This document shows, piece by piece, positions 16,659-27,478 of a stretch of 35,319 nucleotides of DNA. Where the stretch lies: positions 1 to 35,319 of the forward strand of contig JAGSHF010000008.1 of assembly GCA_023954685.1 (NCBI GenBank), read 5' to 3'. A model generated the notes under the pieces. That model did no database searches. It was not told the DNA's origin and worked only from the letters and a program-made list of their open reading frames with translations. The DNA comes from Flavobacteriaceae bacterium. GTDB lineage: Bacteria; Bacteroidota; Bacteroidia; Flavobacteriales; Flavobacteriaceae. Position numbers and translations under genes: made by a program. The first letter of the stretch is position 1; every line of letters begins with the position of its first letter.

Positions 16659-19600
16659 TTAGATGCCAAGACCTTCATTCCAAGCATTTTGCAATAACTC
16701 ATTTTTCAACTGTACCAAAACTTCCCCCTCTTCTTTAATTTCTAATGAGGGGTATTCTGTTACTGTTCCTAAGAAAGTAGCTCGTTCACCCATTAACTCT
16801 TCAAAAGCCTCTTTATTTTCTGGGGCGATTGACACTACAAAACGAGAATGAGATTCAGAAAACAAACGAACAACTGAACCAAGATTAGGTAATTGATCTA
16901 ATTCAATTTTTGCCCCTAATGTTCCTCCAAATGCAGATTCAGTTAAAGCAACAGCTAAACCTCCATCAGAAAGATCATGACTTGAAGCAATTAAAGCTTG
17001 TTTATTTGCTTCCATCACTTTTAAATAAAGTCCTTTGGCAGCTTCTTTTCGAACTTTAGGTACATTTGCACCTAAAACACTCCAAAGATTATAGAATTCT
17101 GAAGCACCTAACTCATCATAAGTTTCACCTAATTGATAAATAAGATCTCCTGCCATTTTGAATTCAGAAGTAACAGTTTGACGAACATCATTCAACTTTG
17201 AGGTCATTGAATAAAGAATAGTTGGAGGAATTGAAATTTTCTGACCATCAGCCTTAAAATCATTTTTCATACTATCCTTACCTGAAGTTAATGGAATATC
17301 AAAATAGGTAGCCATATCGTACAAAGCTTCACACATTTGCACCAATTTGGCCAATTTTTCCTTTCCATCAGGATTATTCACCTCATCATAAAAAGAATCT
17401 GGCACACAAAAGTTATCGTTAATAGACCAGAAAACACCATCTCCCTCTTCAGTATTTGGTAGGCGTCCCCCAACTGAAACAATCTGACGCACAGCTTCAT
17501 CAAAAGCACCCGCTGACATTTCATAGGCATCAATATCACCATAACGAGGTAAGATTCCATTAGAAATAGCCACCCCCTCATAACTTTCAAAACCAAAGCG
17601 CATTACTCCAGCATCTTGAGGAGCACGACCTTCAGGTCCCATTAAAGGTTTAACAATCGTTTTCCCTTTTACTTCATGATCATATTGTCGGATGATGTGT
17701 TCACGAGAACATATATTCAAACTTCCCATCAACTGGAGGAGAATATCATTATAATCTAATTCATCTGTAATTTCAGGTTCTTCCAAACCCAAATCATTCC
17801 ACTCAGCTTGCATGATTTTTGTAGGAACACCATCATGTAAAAACTTCATTTGAATATAAGCTATTTGTTCTTCTTCATAACGTATATCTAAAAAGCCAGA
17901 ATTCGTAAATGTTCCAATATTGCTTAATTCAACTTCCATTAGAGCTGCTAAAGCAAAGAGTTCTTCTAAGTTCTCTGATTCTACAACCAAAGACATCCGC
18001 TCTTGAGATTCAGATACAAAAATCTCCCAAGGTTTCAAACCCGCATACTTTAGAGGGACTTTATCTAGATGAATTAAAGCACCACCTGTAATTTCTGCTA
18101 GTTCTCCTACTGAAGAAGAGAGCCCACCAGCACCATTATCAGTACTACTCTTGATCAACCCTTTTTCGCAAGCAATCAACATAAAATCATACATCTTCTT
18201 TTGAGTGATTGGGCTACCAATTTGTACAGCAGACATTGGAGAATGTTCATCAATTTCAATGGAAGAAAAAGTAGCTCCATGAATACCATCTTTTCCAACA
18301 CGACCACCTGCCATAATAATATGGTCACCTGCATCAATTGGTTTTTCCCAACTATTTTTCCCTTTAAAATCATAAGGTAAAATTCCACCTGTACCACAAT
18401 AAACCAAAGGTTTTCCACTATATCGTTCATCAAAAACAATAGAACCATTCACAGTAGGTACACCTGACTTATTTCCACCTGCTTCAATTCCTGCAACTAC
18501 CCCTTCCATAATTCGGCGAGGATGTAATTGCCCAGTCAGAAGTGGTTTGTCATAATTAGGAGGTCCAAAACAAAGTACATTGGTATTAAAAAGGAGTTTA
18601 GCTCCACCAACACCCGTTCCTAAAGGATCTCGATTATTCCCTAAAATACCAGTTATAGCTCCACCATAAGGATCTAATGCAGAAGGAGAATTATGTGTTT
18701 CTACCTTCCAAACAAATAACTTATCATCAGTTGCTTTTACAACACCTGCATTATCTGTAAAAACTTTCACCAACCAATCATTTCCTTTTGCTGCAAGACT
18801 TTCTGCAACTTTGTCAGTAGCTCCTTTGATGTAAGTTTTGAAAATAGAAGTAATCGTTTTTTGTTCTCCTTTTACTTTATCTTCATAATGAATAATGGCA
18901 TTAAATTCTTTATGCTTACAGTGTTCTGACCAAGTCTGTGCTAAAACTTCCAACTCACAATCAGTTGGGTGAATAGGCAAGCCCATCTCTTCGCGTTTTG
19001 CTTTAATTTCAGGATTCAGATAATAATCCCGAATAGCTTGCATCTCTTCTAAATTCAATGCAAGTACTTTGACTTTAGATAGTTGAATTAGCTCCTCATC
19101 TTTTAAGCCCTCTAACGCTACAAATTCAATGGTATTATCAATCTCCATTTTCACTTCAGGAACATAATAATTCATTTCAATCTTTCCCGATTCTAGCCCA
19201 GCATAAACATAAGTGAAGTGATTGATTAAAGGGTTGCCCAATAAGCGTTCTCCCACCAATTTGAGTTGATCTTCACTCAACTTCTTCTCAAAAAAATAAA
19301 TATATTGAGAGAAAATATGTTGGGTATTCACATCCAACTCCAAATTGAAAAAATCTGCCAAAGCCATCTGAGCAGAGGTTCCTTCATCATCAGTTACACC
19401 GGGCAATTGAGCCACTGCTACTGCACAAGCAAAGTCAATTGGTTCAAAATAACTATTTACTAAAACCTCATCTGTTATATTATCTTGAATACAACCTTCC
19501 GCAAAAGCTTGAAGTTGTTCTTCTGTCAGATCGTAGTTAATAGAAAATAATTGAGCAGTTTTGACTTTGCCCGTGTTGATGTTGAGTTGAGATTTTGCAT

Positions 19601-19673
19601 TTTGCTCAATACTGTTGCCTTTGGCATCAGTGATGTTATCTCTAAAAAAGCGTTCTATTGTGTTGTAAGACAT
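16659..19673 (-). CDS. purL: FGAM synthase large subunit with fused N-terminal PurS-like region
   Basis: 1004 aa, between small PurL (about 740, needing separate PurS and PurQ) and the large single-chain enzyme (about 1300). Residues about 1-165 are a PurS-like duplicated region. The two catalytic lobes follow, with HPTDCELEVLAQTWSEHCKH, VETHNSPSALDPYGG, GGAKLLFNTNVLCFGPP and TDNGAGGLSSSVGE. The C-terminal glutaminase is missing and is supplied by purQ just downstream. It is therefore best read as a PurS-PurL fusion. It converts FGAR to FGAM with ATP. The start lies 31 bp after the T run of the purM terminator, so transcription is either read-through or driven by an unrecognised promoter. Confidence 0.93.
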   Translation of the reverse strand: MSYNTIERFFRDNITDAKGNSIEQNAKSQLNINTGKVKTAQLFSINYDLTEEQLQAFAEGCIQDNITDEVLVNSYFEPIDFACAVAVAQLPGVTDDEGTSAQMALADFFNLELDVNTQHIFSQYIYFFEKKLSEDQLKLVGERLLGNPLINHFTYVYAGLESGKIEMNYYVPEVKMEIDNTIEFVALEGLKDEELIQLSKVKVLALNLEEMQAIRDYYLNPEIKAKREEMGLPIHPTDCELEVLAQTWSEHCKHKEFNAIIHYEDKVKGEQKTITSIFKTYIKGATDKVAESLAAKGNDWLVKVFTDNAGVVKATDDKLFVWKVETHNSPSALDPYGGAITGILGNNRDPLGTGVGGAKLLFNTNVLCFGPPNYDKPLLTGQLHPRRIMEGVVAGIEAGGNKSGVPTVNGSIVFDERYSGKPLVYCGTGGILPYDFKGKNSWEKPIDAGDHIIMAGGRVGKDGIHGATFSSIEIDEHSPMSAVQIGSPITQKKMYDFMLIACEKGLIKSSTDNGAGGLSSSVGELAEITGGALIHLDKVPLKYAGLKPWEIFVSESQERMSLVVESENLEELFALAALMEVELSNIGTFTNSGFLDIRYEEEQIAYIQMKFLHDGVPTKIMQAEWNDLGLEEPEITDELDYNDILLQLMGSLNICSREHIIRQYDHEVKGKTIVKPLMGPEGRAPQDAGVMRFGFESYEGVAISNGILPRYGDIDAYEMSAGAFDEAVRQIVSVGGRLPNTEEGDGVFWSINDNFCVPDSFYDEVNNPDGKEKLAKLVQMCEALYDMATYFDIPLTSGKDSMKNDFKADGQKISIPPTILYSMTSKLNDVRQTVTSEFKMAGDLIYQLGETYDELGASEFYNLWSVLGANVPKVRKEAAKGLYLKVMEANKQALIASSHDLSDGGLAVALTESAFGGTLGAKIELDQLPNLGSVVRLFSESHSRFVVSIAPENKEAFEELMGERATFLGTVTEYPSLEIKEEGEVLVQLKNELLQNAWNEGLGI

Positions 19674-19704
19674 AAATTAATCTCTTGATTTCGAGTTAAA
19701 TCTA

Positions 19705-19735
19705 TAAAAAAAGACCGTCCGTTTTGGACAGTCTT
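19705..19735 (-). terminator. Rho-independent terminator after purM
   Basis: On the minus strand a 9-bp stem (AGACTGTCC with GGACGGTCT, one U-G pair, AAAAC loop) runs straight into seven T. It begins 7 bp after the purM stop and separates purM from the purL-to-purF run. It may be partial, giving purM higher expression than its downstream partners. Confidence 0.88.
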
Positions 19736-19741
19736 CGCTAT

Positions 19742-20821
19742 TTAAAATTTGTAAGTTAGTTGCACAGTTCCACAGTCAATTTTTATTTGAGAGTTGGAAG
19801 TGATTTTTCCAGCTGCTCGAGCATTGTAGCCAGCTGAGTCTGCTATTTCCAGTAAGGGTTGCACTTCATCTTCTTTGACAATTAGTAACATACCATTCCC
19901 CATATTCCAATAGAGATAGGCATCTTCTGCTTTTACATTTCCAAGTTCCATTACTTTTTGAATGACTTCTAATGGTTCAAAAAGATTGTTGAGTTCTGCT
20001 CCCAAATTGGTTGTTTTCAAAACTCTACGGAAGTTGTCTGCAATTCCACCTCCTGTGATATGAGCAATTCCTCTAGGGAGGATATTTCCTTTAATAAATT
20101 GACTAATAACTGGAGCATAAATTAGCGATGGAGTGATTAAAGCTTCTCCCCATGTTTTATTTTCATCATAAGTTTGACTGTGCCAATCATCTCCAAAATT
20201 AGCTTGCATAATTCGGCGTAAAAGAGAAAATCCGTTACTGCGAAATCCTCGACTTTGAAGTGAAATGACAACATCTCCCTCTTTAACAGTCGTTCCATCA
20301 ATAGGTTTTTCTAGAGCTTCTGGTAAAATTCCAATAGCGGTAGAACACCAATTGAAGTTCATACGATCTCCATAGCCTCCAATACGATCTCCTAATTCTG
20401 CAATTTCGCCACCAGTTATACTCATTTTAGCAAGGTTACAAGCTTCAGTGAGTCCTTTCATCAATTCATTGATAACTTCTCTATCTAATTGATTGACATC
20501 AATAATATTAGAGATGCTTGTAGGCTCAAAACCAGCTGTAGCTAAATCATCTGCAACCATTGCTACTAGGTCAAAACCTAGTGTATTGTAAATTTCAGTG
20601 CGTTCTGCTAACTCAATTTTAGTCCCAATCCCATCAGAGCCAATTCCGATACGTTGGTTGCCAAATTGCAGCATATTTGCAAAGACTCCATCTACATCTA
20701 ACGCTAAAGCACCTGCTTTTTTATTTCGATTGCTGAAGGTTTGTTTTGCCCAGCCAAAAGCGTCTTTTGAGCAAAGATTACCTAAATCAATGTCTAATCC
20801 ACTTTGTTTTTGATCTGCCAT
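19742..20821 (-). CDS. purM: Phosphoribosylformylglycinamidine cyclo-ligase (AIR synthetase)
   Basis: 359 aa (usual about 345). It closes FGAM to AIR using ATP and belongs to the same superfamily as PurL. Signatures: GIGSDGIGTKIELA, DLVAMVADDLATAGFEP, SITGGEIAELGDR, LQSRGFRSNGFSLLRRI and GIAHITGGGIADNFRR. It is the first gene of the minus-strand purine block, divergent from guaB, with a -7 box at 20927-20934 and its own terminator. The N-terminal wording differs from the common YKDAGVD opening, consistent with a distinct lineage. Confidence 0.95.
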   Translation of the reverse strand: MADQKQSGLDIDLGNLCSKDAFGWAKQTFSNRNKKAGALALDVDGVFANMLQFGNQRIGIGSDGIGTKIELAERTEIYNTLGFDLVAMVADDLATAGFEPTSISNIIDVNQLDREVINELMKGLTEACNLAKMSITGGEIAELGDRIGGYGDRMNFNWCSTAIGILPEALEKPIDGTTVKEGDVVISLQSRGFRSNGFSLLRRIMQANFGDDWHSQTYDENKTWGEALITPSLIYAPVISQFIKGNILPRGIAHITGGGIADNFRRVLKTTNLGAELNNLFEPLEVIQKVMELGNVKAEDAYLYWNMGNGMLLIVKEDEVQPLLEIADSAGYNARAAGKITSNSQIKIDCGTVQLTYKF

Positions 20822-20926
20822 TTAGCCTTTTTTTATTGAAGATTTAATTCTAAAAGCTCCATTTGCACTGCTTTTCTACCTTATTAAAAATAAGATGCAA
20901 ACCTCCTTCGCCCCCCAAAGAAAGTG

Positions 20927-20934
20927 CAAAATTA
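20927..20934 (-). promoter_or_regulatory. -7 promoter element for purM
   Basis: On the minus strand the element reads TAATTTTG, an exact TAnnTTTG match, 106 bp before the purM ATG. The predicted leader of about 95 nt holds a G run, a small hairpin (CTTATT/AATAAG) and a TTTGCA/TGCAAA pair enclosing it. I could not match it to a known purine or ZTP riboswitch. Confidence 0.5.
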
Positions 20935-21032
20935 GATTCTTTTCCTTGCTTTTCATAGGATAACGGGTGAAAATTAACAATAAATTAACCTAGGTTTTGT
21001 TCAAAAATGTGTAGAATATGGATTTTCATCCT

Positions 21033-21040
21033 TAAATTTG
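21033..21040 (+). promoter_or_regulatory. -7 promoter element for guaBA
   Basis: TAAATTTG matches TAnnTTTG and lies 78 bp before the guaB ATG, back to back with the purM promoter (about 100 bp apart). This makes 20822-21117 a divergent control region for IMP and GMP synthesis. No good -33 TTTG is seen. Confidence 0.45.
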
Positions 21041-21102
21041 CTCGCAATTTTTTTGGAAATCACAGCATGTAAAAAACTCGAAGGAGTGGGCTATGTGCAT
21101 AA

Positions 21103-22572
<1,470 letters not shown>

Positions 22573-22622
22573 AGCAAAGTTATCCAACATCTATCTTTCA
22601 GACTCTTACAAACTTATATAAA

Positions 22623-24155
22623 ATGACAAATGAATTAGTATTGGTACTTGATTTTGGAGCACAATATAATCAACTGATTGCTCGTCGTGTCCGAGAAGCC
22701 AATGTTTATTGTGAAGTTGTTCCTTCTAGCATTAGCCCTGCTGAGATCAAAAAACGTAATCCTAAAGGAATTATTTTCACAGGTGGACCTAGTGTAGTTT
22801 ATGAAAAAGGGGCACCAACAGTTGACCAAGAAATTTTTGATTTAGGGATTCCTATCCTTGGCATTTGCTATGGTGCTCAACTAGTTGTACATATGAATGG
22901 AGGTGAGGTTGAAGCTGCCGTACGTCGTGAATATGGAAAAAAGGACTTAGTAGTAGAGCCGCATGCTATTTTCAAAAATGTGCCAACCAATACAACTTGT
23001 TGGATGAGCCATACTTACCAAGTAAAGCAACTACCGGCAAATTATCAACCTATTGCAAAGACAGATCATTGTCCTGTAGCAGCTTTTGCTAATGATGTAA
23101 AGCAAGTTTATGGTTTCCAATACCATCCAGAAGTAATGCATACTCCTGAAGGAACTAAAATGCTCCACAACTTCCTCTATGAAGTTTGTGCATGTATTGG
23201 TGAATGGAAAATGAGCAACTTTGTAGAAGAAACAGTTGCCAAATTACGAGAAGAGATTGGTGATCGTCAAGTTTTGTGTGCTTTATCTGGAGGTGTTGAC
23301 TCTTCTGTTGCAGCAATGTTAGTACATAAAGCGGTAGGCAAACAACTCACCTGTATTTTTGTAGATAATGGTCTTTTACGCAAAAATGAAGCTGAAATGG
23401 TTGAAAAAGTCTTCACAGAACAGTTTGACTTGAACTTAATTTGTGTAGACGCTAGAGAACAATTCCTTGATAAATTAAAAGGAATCACTGATCCTGAAGC
23501 TAAACGTAAAGCTATTGGAGAAACCTTTATTCGTGTTTTTGAAGCTGAATCAAGAAAGCTAAATGATATTGAACTTTTAGTTCAAGGTACTATTTATCCC
23601 GATGTTATTGAAAGTGGTGCAGGACATGCTGCTGTAATCAAAAGCCACCACAATGTTGGAGGTCTTCCTGAAGATATGAGCTTTACAGGAATTATTGAAC
23701 CACTCAATCTTCTTTTCAAAGATGAAGTTCGTGCTGCTGGTCGTGAAATGGGGATGCCTGAAATGGTGGTTGCACGACAACCTTTTCCTGGCCCTGGTTT
23801 AGGTATTCGGGTAATTGGGGATGTTACAGAAGAGAAATTAGCTATCCTTCGTGAAGCAGATTGGGCTTATCGTGATGAAATTGCAAAAGCTGATTTAGAT
23901 AAAGATATTTGGCAATATTTTGCTGTATTAACTGGCATTAAAACAGTTGGTGTAATGGGGGATGAACGCACCTATAGCTATACTATAGGTTTACGTGCAG
24001 TAACAAGTACGGATGGAATGACAGCTGATTGGGCACGTATCCCTTTGGATGTCTTAGAAAAAATCTCTACTCGTATTGTTAATGAGGTGAGTCATGTTAA
24101 TCGTGTAGTTTATGATATTACTTCCAAACCACCTGCAACTATTGAGTGGGAATAA
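22623..24155 (+). CDS. guaA: GMP synthase (glutamine-hydrolysing)
   Basis: 510 aa, normal length. It aminates XMP to GMP. The class I glutaminase domain (1-195) has nucleophile Cys82 in ILGICYGAQ and the His168/Glu170 pair in QYHPEVMH. The ATP-pyrophosphatase domain has the P-loop SGGVDSS at 222-228. The C-terminal dimerisation domain ends KPPATIEWE, the canonical C-terminus. It is cotranscribed with guaB and closed by the terminator at 24205-24235. Confidence 0.97.
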   Translation: MTNELVLVLDFGAQYNQLIARRVREANVYCEVVPSSISPAEIKKRNPKGIIFTGGPSVVYEKGAPTVDQEIFDLGIPILGICYGAQLVVHMNGGEVEAAVRREYGKKDLVVEPHAIFKNVPTNTTCWMSHTYQVKQLPANYQPIAKTDHCPVAAFANDVKQVYGFQYHPEVMHTPEGTKMLHNFLYEVCACIGEWKMSNFVEETVAKLREEIGDRQVLCALSGGVDSSVAAMLVHKAVGKQLTCIFVDNGLLRKNEAEMVEKVFTEQFDLNLICVDAREQFLDKLKGITDPEAKRKAIGETFIRVFEAESRKLNDIELLVQGTIYPDVIESGAGHAAVIKSHHNVGGLPEDMSFTGIIEPLNLLFKDEVRAAGREMGMPEMVVARQPFPGPGLGIRVIGDVTEEKLAILREADWAYRDEIAKADLDKDIWQYFAVLTGIKTVGVMGDERTYSYTIGLRAVTSTDGMTADWARIPLDVLEKISTRIVNEVSHVNRVVYDITSKPPATIEWE

Positions 24156-24204
24156 ACTAATATGATGATTTAAAACCCCCAAACTAGGGACAAAAATTCA
24201 TTAA

Positions 24205-24235
24205 AGATTGGAGCTAAAACTCCAATCTTTTTTTT
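24205..24235 (+). terminator. Rho-independent terminator after guaA
   Basis: A 9-bp stem AGATTGGAG/CTCCAATCT (24205-24213 with 24220-24228) with a 6-nt loop is followed by eight T, 50 bp after the guaA stop. Confidence 0.9.
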
Positions 24236-24250
24236 GCCCTTAAAAAAGGC

Positions 24251-24282
24251 GAAGCACTAAACTCCCCCAAGTTTAGTGCTTC
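24251..24282 (-). terminator. 13-bp hairpin, possible minus-strand terminator
   Basis: GAAGCACTAAACT (24251-24263) pairs perfectly with 24270-24282 around a 6-nt loop. On the minus strand GCC and then six T follow, so it may stop transcripts coming from the right. The T run is offset by 3 nt, which weakens the call. Confidence 0.45.
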
Positions 24283-24534
24283 TATAAATTTTCCCCAAAA
24301 TTTACCCTTTAGTTAGTTTAACCTAACTAAACTATGAAACGAGGAGATTTAATCTCCTTTGTTTTAAGAACTATATTTCTATTTTTTGCTTGTTAATACA
24401 AATTTGCTATAAATACAGAGAAAAAACAACAGCAATTTTCTTATTTAAGAATTTTAGGTAATTCACTTAGCCACATACTATTAAGCTTGAAATGCAATAT
24501 AGGCTCATAGAATTAAAATGAATAAGAAAAGTAC
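24283..24534. other. Gene-free stretch between guaA and the AsnRS-like gene
   Basis: No convincing ORF or RNA gene is seen in 24283-24534. Short symmetric elements are present, for example GGAGATTTAATCTCC (24343-24357) and AGTTTA/TAAACT near 24315-24333. It is flanked by minus-strand terminator-like hairpins on both sides (24251-24282 and 24535-24565), so a small minus-strand transcript is possible but unsupported by a promoter. Confidence 0.3.
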
Positions 24535-24565
24535 AAAAAAGCGGTCAAGTAGAGCACTTGACCGC
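24535..24565 (-). terminator. Rho-independent terminator after the AsnRS-like gene
   Basis: GCGGTCAAGT (24541-24550) pairs with 24556-24565 around a 5-nt loop; on the minus strand six T follow (24540-24535). It is 143 bp past the stop at 24709. This 3' gap contains no gene. Confidence 0.82.
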
Positions 24566-24708
24566 ATATAGAGTTTCCTCATAATCCACCTTAACTAACC
24601 TCTGAAAATCGGAATAAATCCCTCTCTATTAGAAGGATATAACAAAAAAATCGAAAACTAGAGGATATCCACATTTAGCTATTTTAGGTAAAAAATGGAT
24701 AAGCTTGC

Positions 24709-25617
24709 TTAGCCCAATAAATTAGACATTTGCATAGCACGAATCATTCTTGTCACACCAATTCCTCCACCACTTCGAGGAAAAAACTTAAAAGATAAAA
24801 ACTCTTCTAATTCTGCGATAACTCGATCTTTCCCAAAGAGTTCGAATATTTTTGCAGCATATGCTCCATTTTCGATGGTGTGAAACGTATCCCACATCAT
24901 TTGAGCATCACAACTGCGTTCTGCAGAACCAATTGTTTCTTGTCCATGCAATAATACATCTACCTTTTCTGCAATTCCTTCTTTAGTATCACTACGCTTC
25001 ATATTCCAAAATGGACTACTGTATTCTGGGAAATGCTTTAGAAAGAAGACAGGCCCATGATCGGCTTCAATCAGTGCTTCATGCTCACTCTCTAATTCTT
25101 TAGTCTCATAAAACTTAGCAACATCTAAATATTCACCTTCAGGATAACTTCCATTTTTAGCAAAGCCTAAAAACTCAACTAATTCTTCCTCTAATTTGAT
25201 CATCTCATCCAAACCTCCATGCATTTCAAACTCAAACATGGGAAAGATCATACAATGACGTCCAATTTGAGCTTTGGGCTCATTTCGGTAACTTGTGCTC
25301 ACACAAAAATAGCCTGGCACATCTGGCTTGTGCAACAATTCATACTCCAACCACATTTGTCCAGTTTGAGGTAGAGGCCAAGTTTTTCCCGCATAATCAT
25401 AGGTTCCAATATTAAAAGGATCCTCACATGCAGCTAAAATACTTAAACGATTTTGGGTATGTACCTCAACAAATCCCTTTTGGACAAAAAAAAGCCTCAT
25501 CTTTTCAACAACTTGTGAAAATAGATGAGGCTCAATCATTGGAAACAATGGTGAATGAAGAGAATGCTTCGTTCTGTCTGTTTGGCTCAGCGGCTTGGCT
25601 GATGGCATTACAATCAT
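24709..25617 (-). CDS. Class II aminoacyl-tRNA synthetase-like catalytic domain, AsnRS/AspRS type, no anticodon domain
   Basis: 302 aa. It contains the catalytic core of the AspRS/AsnRS subclass: a motif 1-like helix/strand (FFVQKGFVEVHT, 43-54), motif 2 FCVSTSYRNEP (Arg111, Glu113) and motif 3 SGGGIGVTRMIRAM (Arg290). The N-terminal OB-fold that reads the anticodon is absent, so it is unlikely to be an ordinary tRNA synthetase. Archaeal proteins of this architecture make asparagine from aspartate with ATP (AsnRS-derived asparagine synthetase), and that is the best guess. AsnA proper has the same fold but different motifs. It is a single-gene unit with its own terminator; the gap to its neighbour (25618-25796) shows no gene on this strand. 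Confidence 0.72.
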   Translation of the reverse strand: MIVMPSAKPLSQTDRTKHSLHSPLFPMIEPHLFSQVVEKMRLFFVQKGFVEVHTQNRLSILAACEDPFNIGTYDYAGKTWPLPQTGQMWLEYELLHKPDVPGYFCVSTSYRNEPKAQIGRHCMIFPMFEFEMHGGLDEMIKLEEELVEFLGFAKNGSYPEGEYLDVAKFYETKELESEHEALIEADHGPVFFLKHFPEYSSPFWNMKRSDTKEGIAEKVDVLLHGQETIGSAERSCDAQMMWDTFHTIENGAYAAKIFELFGKDRVIAELEEFLSFKFFPRSGGGIGVTRMIRAMQMSNLLG

Positions 25618-25784
25618 TTTAACTACTTTTTTGGTTCAATAAATTTAATCTGGTTTTTTGTCATTTAGTCTTTGGTTCCGACTAAATTGGCGCAAATAAC
25701 GGGCAGTGAATCCCTATCCTCCAAATCTAAATTTACTTTTTTTTAAAAAAGTGCTAAGCTTAATTGATCTCAACTAAAAAGTTG

Positions 25785-25792
25785 TATTTTTG
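25785..25792 (+). promoter_or_regulatory. Orphan TAnnTTTG promoter-like box facing an antisense region
   Basis: TATTTTTG at 25785-25792 is preceded 18 nt upstream by ATTG (25763-25766), a fair Bacteroidota promoter. It points rightward into the 3' end of the minus-strand lipoprotein gene and no plus-strand gene follows. It may drive an antisense transcript or be a chance match. Confidence 0.25.
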
Positions 25793-25796
25793 CTCT

Positions 25797-27191
25797 TTAT
25801 CCTTTTGCTAAAAATCCTGTTATTTTAGAGGAAAATTCGTCTTTAGTACAAGCCTTGAATTCTAGCTCTAGTTTGTTTTCCCCTCTAATTACTGAATGTT
25901 CTTTCATTCCATAATACATTTGAGTCCCCTTAACACAACTTCCAATTAACCTTAAACGAGTTTTTAAAGGAACATCTTTAAATACAATGTAATCTTCTGT
26001 ATAGGCAGAGGGAGTAACTACAGTATTCTTATCTACAAACATTAAGTTAAGATTTGCATTACCTTCTCGCTTTACTAGAACATGTGTCCTTTCTTTTATA
26101 TCGGGTAATTGGATTTTTTTATCTATATTCAAAAAGCCCAAACCTCCTAAAGTAAAGAATTTGCGTTTATCTGATGTTGACTTGTCAAATTCATTCCAAA
26201 CATCCAACATTATTTCATCATAGGCTTCTTGACTTTCTAAAGTATCTAAAGCTCCTCGAGTCATTGATTGAAAAGTAAAAGTTGGAGAAAGTTGACAATT
26301 CTCTTTTCTTTTATAAAAATTATGGTTTTTCATGAAATTCACAAAGTATTGGCTTGCCCTAGCTTTAAGACTATCTCCTAAAATATTATCCCATCCAATC
26401 ATATTGCCTTCTCGATCTAATGTGAGACTTACAGTCCATTCTTTTCCTAATAACTGAATCATATCATTTTTGGGCAAATGGAGCTCATCAATAAAATATG
26501 TTCTAGCTATTTTGCTGAATCTACCAGCTGTAAGAACTGCAATAGGAGCCATTTCCTTACTATTTTCATCTAAAACCCAGTAAATATCATCTCTCTCATC
26601 AGCTACTCCATAATACATCTCCATTTCTCCATCAACAAAATCTGGCATCTTTAAAATCAGCTCACTATTGGGAGCTAAATCTATTATTCCTTGGTCTGTA
26701 GAAGCTTCAATATGAAACATTCCAGCAGACTCTAGTAAACCTCCGTTCGTAGTCATTGTAGTGAGTTGTTGTACATAAGCATCTTTTTGATCTTCATACA
26801 CTCTCATACTTATTTTTACAGGTAGATCTGTATCAAAACTCCCTTTTGGAATAATTAGTTCTGTTCCATTTATAGTAGTTATTCTTTCTGTTTCATTAGG
26901 GTTAATTACAAACTCTTCTAATTCTGGTAAGTAAGCACTCAAATCAGCTTTTTCAGCAAATAATGCTTTTTCAGAACTTGCCACTCTAGCCTTTTTGGTA
27001 CAAAGTGAGCGTTGATCCGTTTCTATAATTACTACACCTTCTTTTTCAGTAGTATCTATTGTAATTTCTTCTTTTTCAATTGTGCTAATTTGAGTAATTT
27101 CTTTTTCAGGAAAAATCTTATTGATTTGATCATTTTGGCAAGAAATGACCAATCCTCCTAAAAAGAGGATTAAAAAGGCTACTTTTCTCAT
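25797..27191 (-). CDS. Large lipoprotein, unknown function
   Basis: 464 aa from the ATG at 27191. A longer frame (to 27245) would put 18 non-signal residues before the signal peptide, so the inner start is preferred. Residues 1-18 are a lipoprotein signal with lipobox VISC (Cys18). The middle has INGTELIIPKGSFDTDLPVKISMRVYE, a pattern common in Bacteroidota surface lipoproteins and reminiscent of ZU5-type beta domains. The C-terminal half is beta-rich with no catalytic motif. It sits alone on the minus strand; heptad array 6 is about 117 bp upstream. Surface or periplasmic anchoring is well supported; role unknown. Confidence 0.7.
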   Translation of the reverse strand: MRKVAFLILFLGGLVISCQNDQINKIFPEKEITQISTIEKEEITIDTTEKEGVVIIETDQRSLCTKKARVASSEKALFAEKADLSAYLPELEEFVINPNETERITTINGTELIIPKGSFDTDLPVKISMRVYEDQKDAYVQQLTTMTTNGGLLESAGMFHIEASTDQGIIDLAPNSELILKMPDFVDGEMEMYYGVADERDDIYWVLDENSKEMAPIAVLTAGRFSKIARTYFIDELHLPKNDMIQLLGKEWTVSLTLDREGNMIGWDNILGDSLKARASQYFVNFMKNHNFYKRKENCQLSPTFTFQSMTRGALDTLESQEAYDEIMLDVWNEFDKSTSDKRKFFTLGGLGFLNIDKKIQLPDIKERTHVLVKREGNANLNLMFVDKNTVVTPSAYTEDYIVFKDVPLKTRLRLIGSCVKGTQMYYGMKEHSVIRGENKLELEFKACTKDEFSSKITGFLAKG

Positions 27192-27307
27192 AGTTTCAGT
27201 TTTTGAATAAAGGCAAATAAGCATCCCAAGTCCATCTTGAGACACCTCATTTTTAGTATAATGATGAAAGGTTAAAAGGTTACAACTTTATCCTAAATTT
27301 ATCTTAG

Positions 27308-27332
27308 ACGTTACACGCTAAACGTTAAACGT
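27308..27332. repeat. ACGT heptad array 6 (lipoprotein/pyrEF divergent gap)
   Basis: Four units in register with cores at 27308 (ACGT), 27315 (ACGC), 27322 (ACGT) and 27329 (ACGT), the shortest of the six arrays. It lies in the 287-bp gap between two divergent genes; the rest of that gap holds the pyrEF -7 box and AT-rich DNA. Confidence 0.75.
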
Positions 27333-27432
27333 GTATGCTATTTATTTTCTATTCTTTTCTCTAAACTTCCTAAATTCAAATATTTTCAAGAATAGATTTA
27401 ACAAATAGGCTATATTTTTCATGGACTTGTTG

Positions 27433-27440
27433 TAGTTTTG
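27433..27440 (+). promoter_or_regulatory. -7 promoter element for pyrEF
   Basis: TAGTTTTG followed by CAGCAAAT matches TAnnTTTG and lies 38 bp before the ATG at 27479, giving a short leader. No clear -33 element. Confidence 0.5.
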
Positions 27441-27478
27441 CAGCAAATAAATCCAATGCTCATCTTTAAACAAAAATC

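Noticed and set aside
20822-20926. Purine or ZTP riboswitch in the purM leader
   Set aside because: I could not find the conserved cores of either class, so I describe only the structure seen.
24663-24671. ATATCCACA, another DnaA-box-like site
   Set aside because: Isolated and far from the iterons; expected by chance in AT-rich DNA.
27192-27245. N-terminal extension of the 26-kb lipoprotein
   Set aside because: It would bury the lipoprotein signal peptide; the inner ATG is clearly better.
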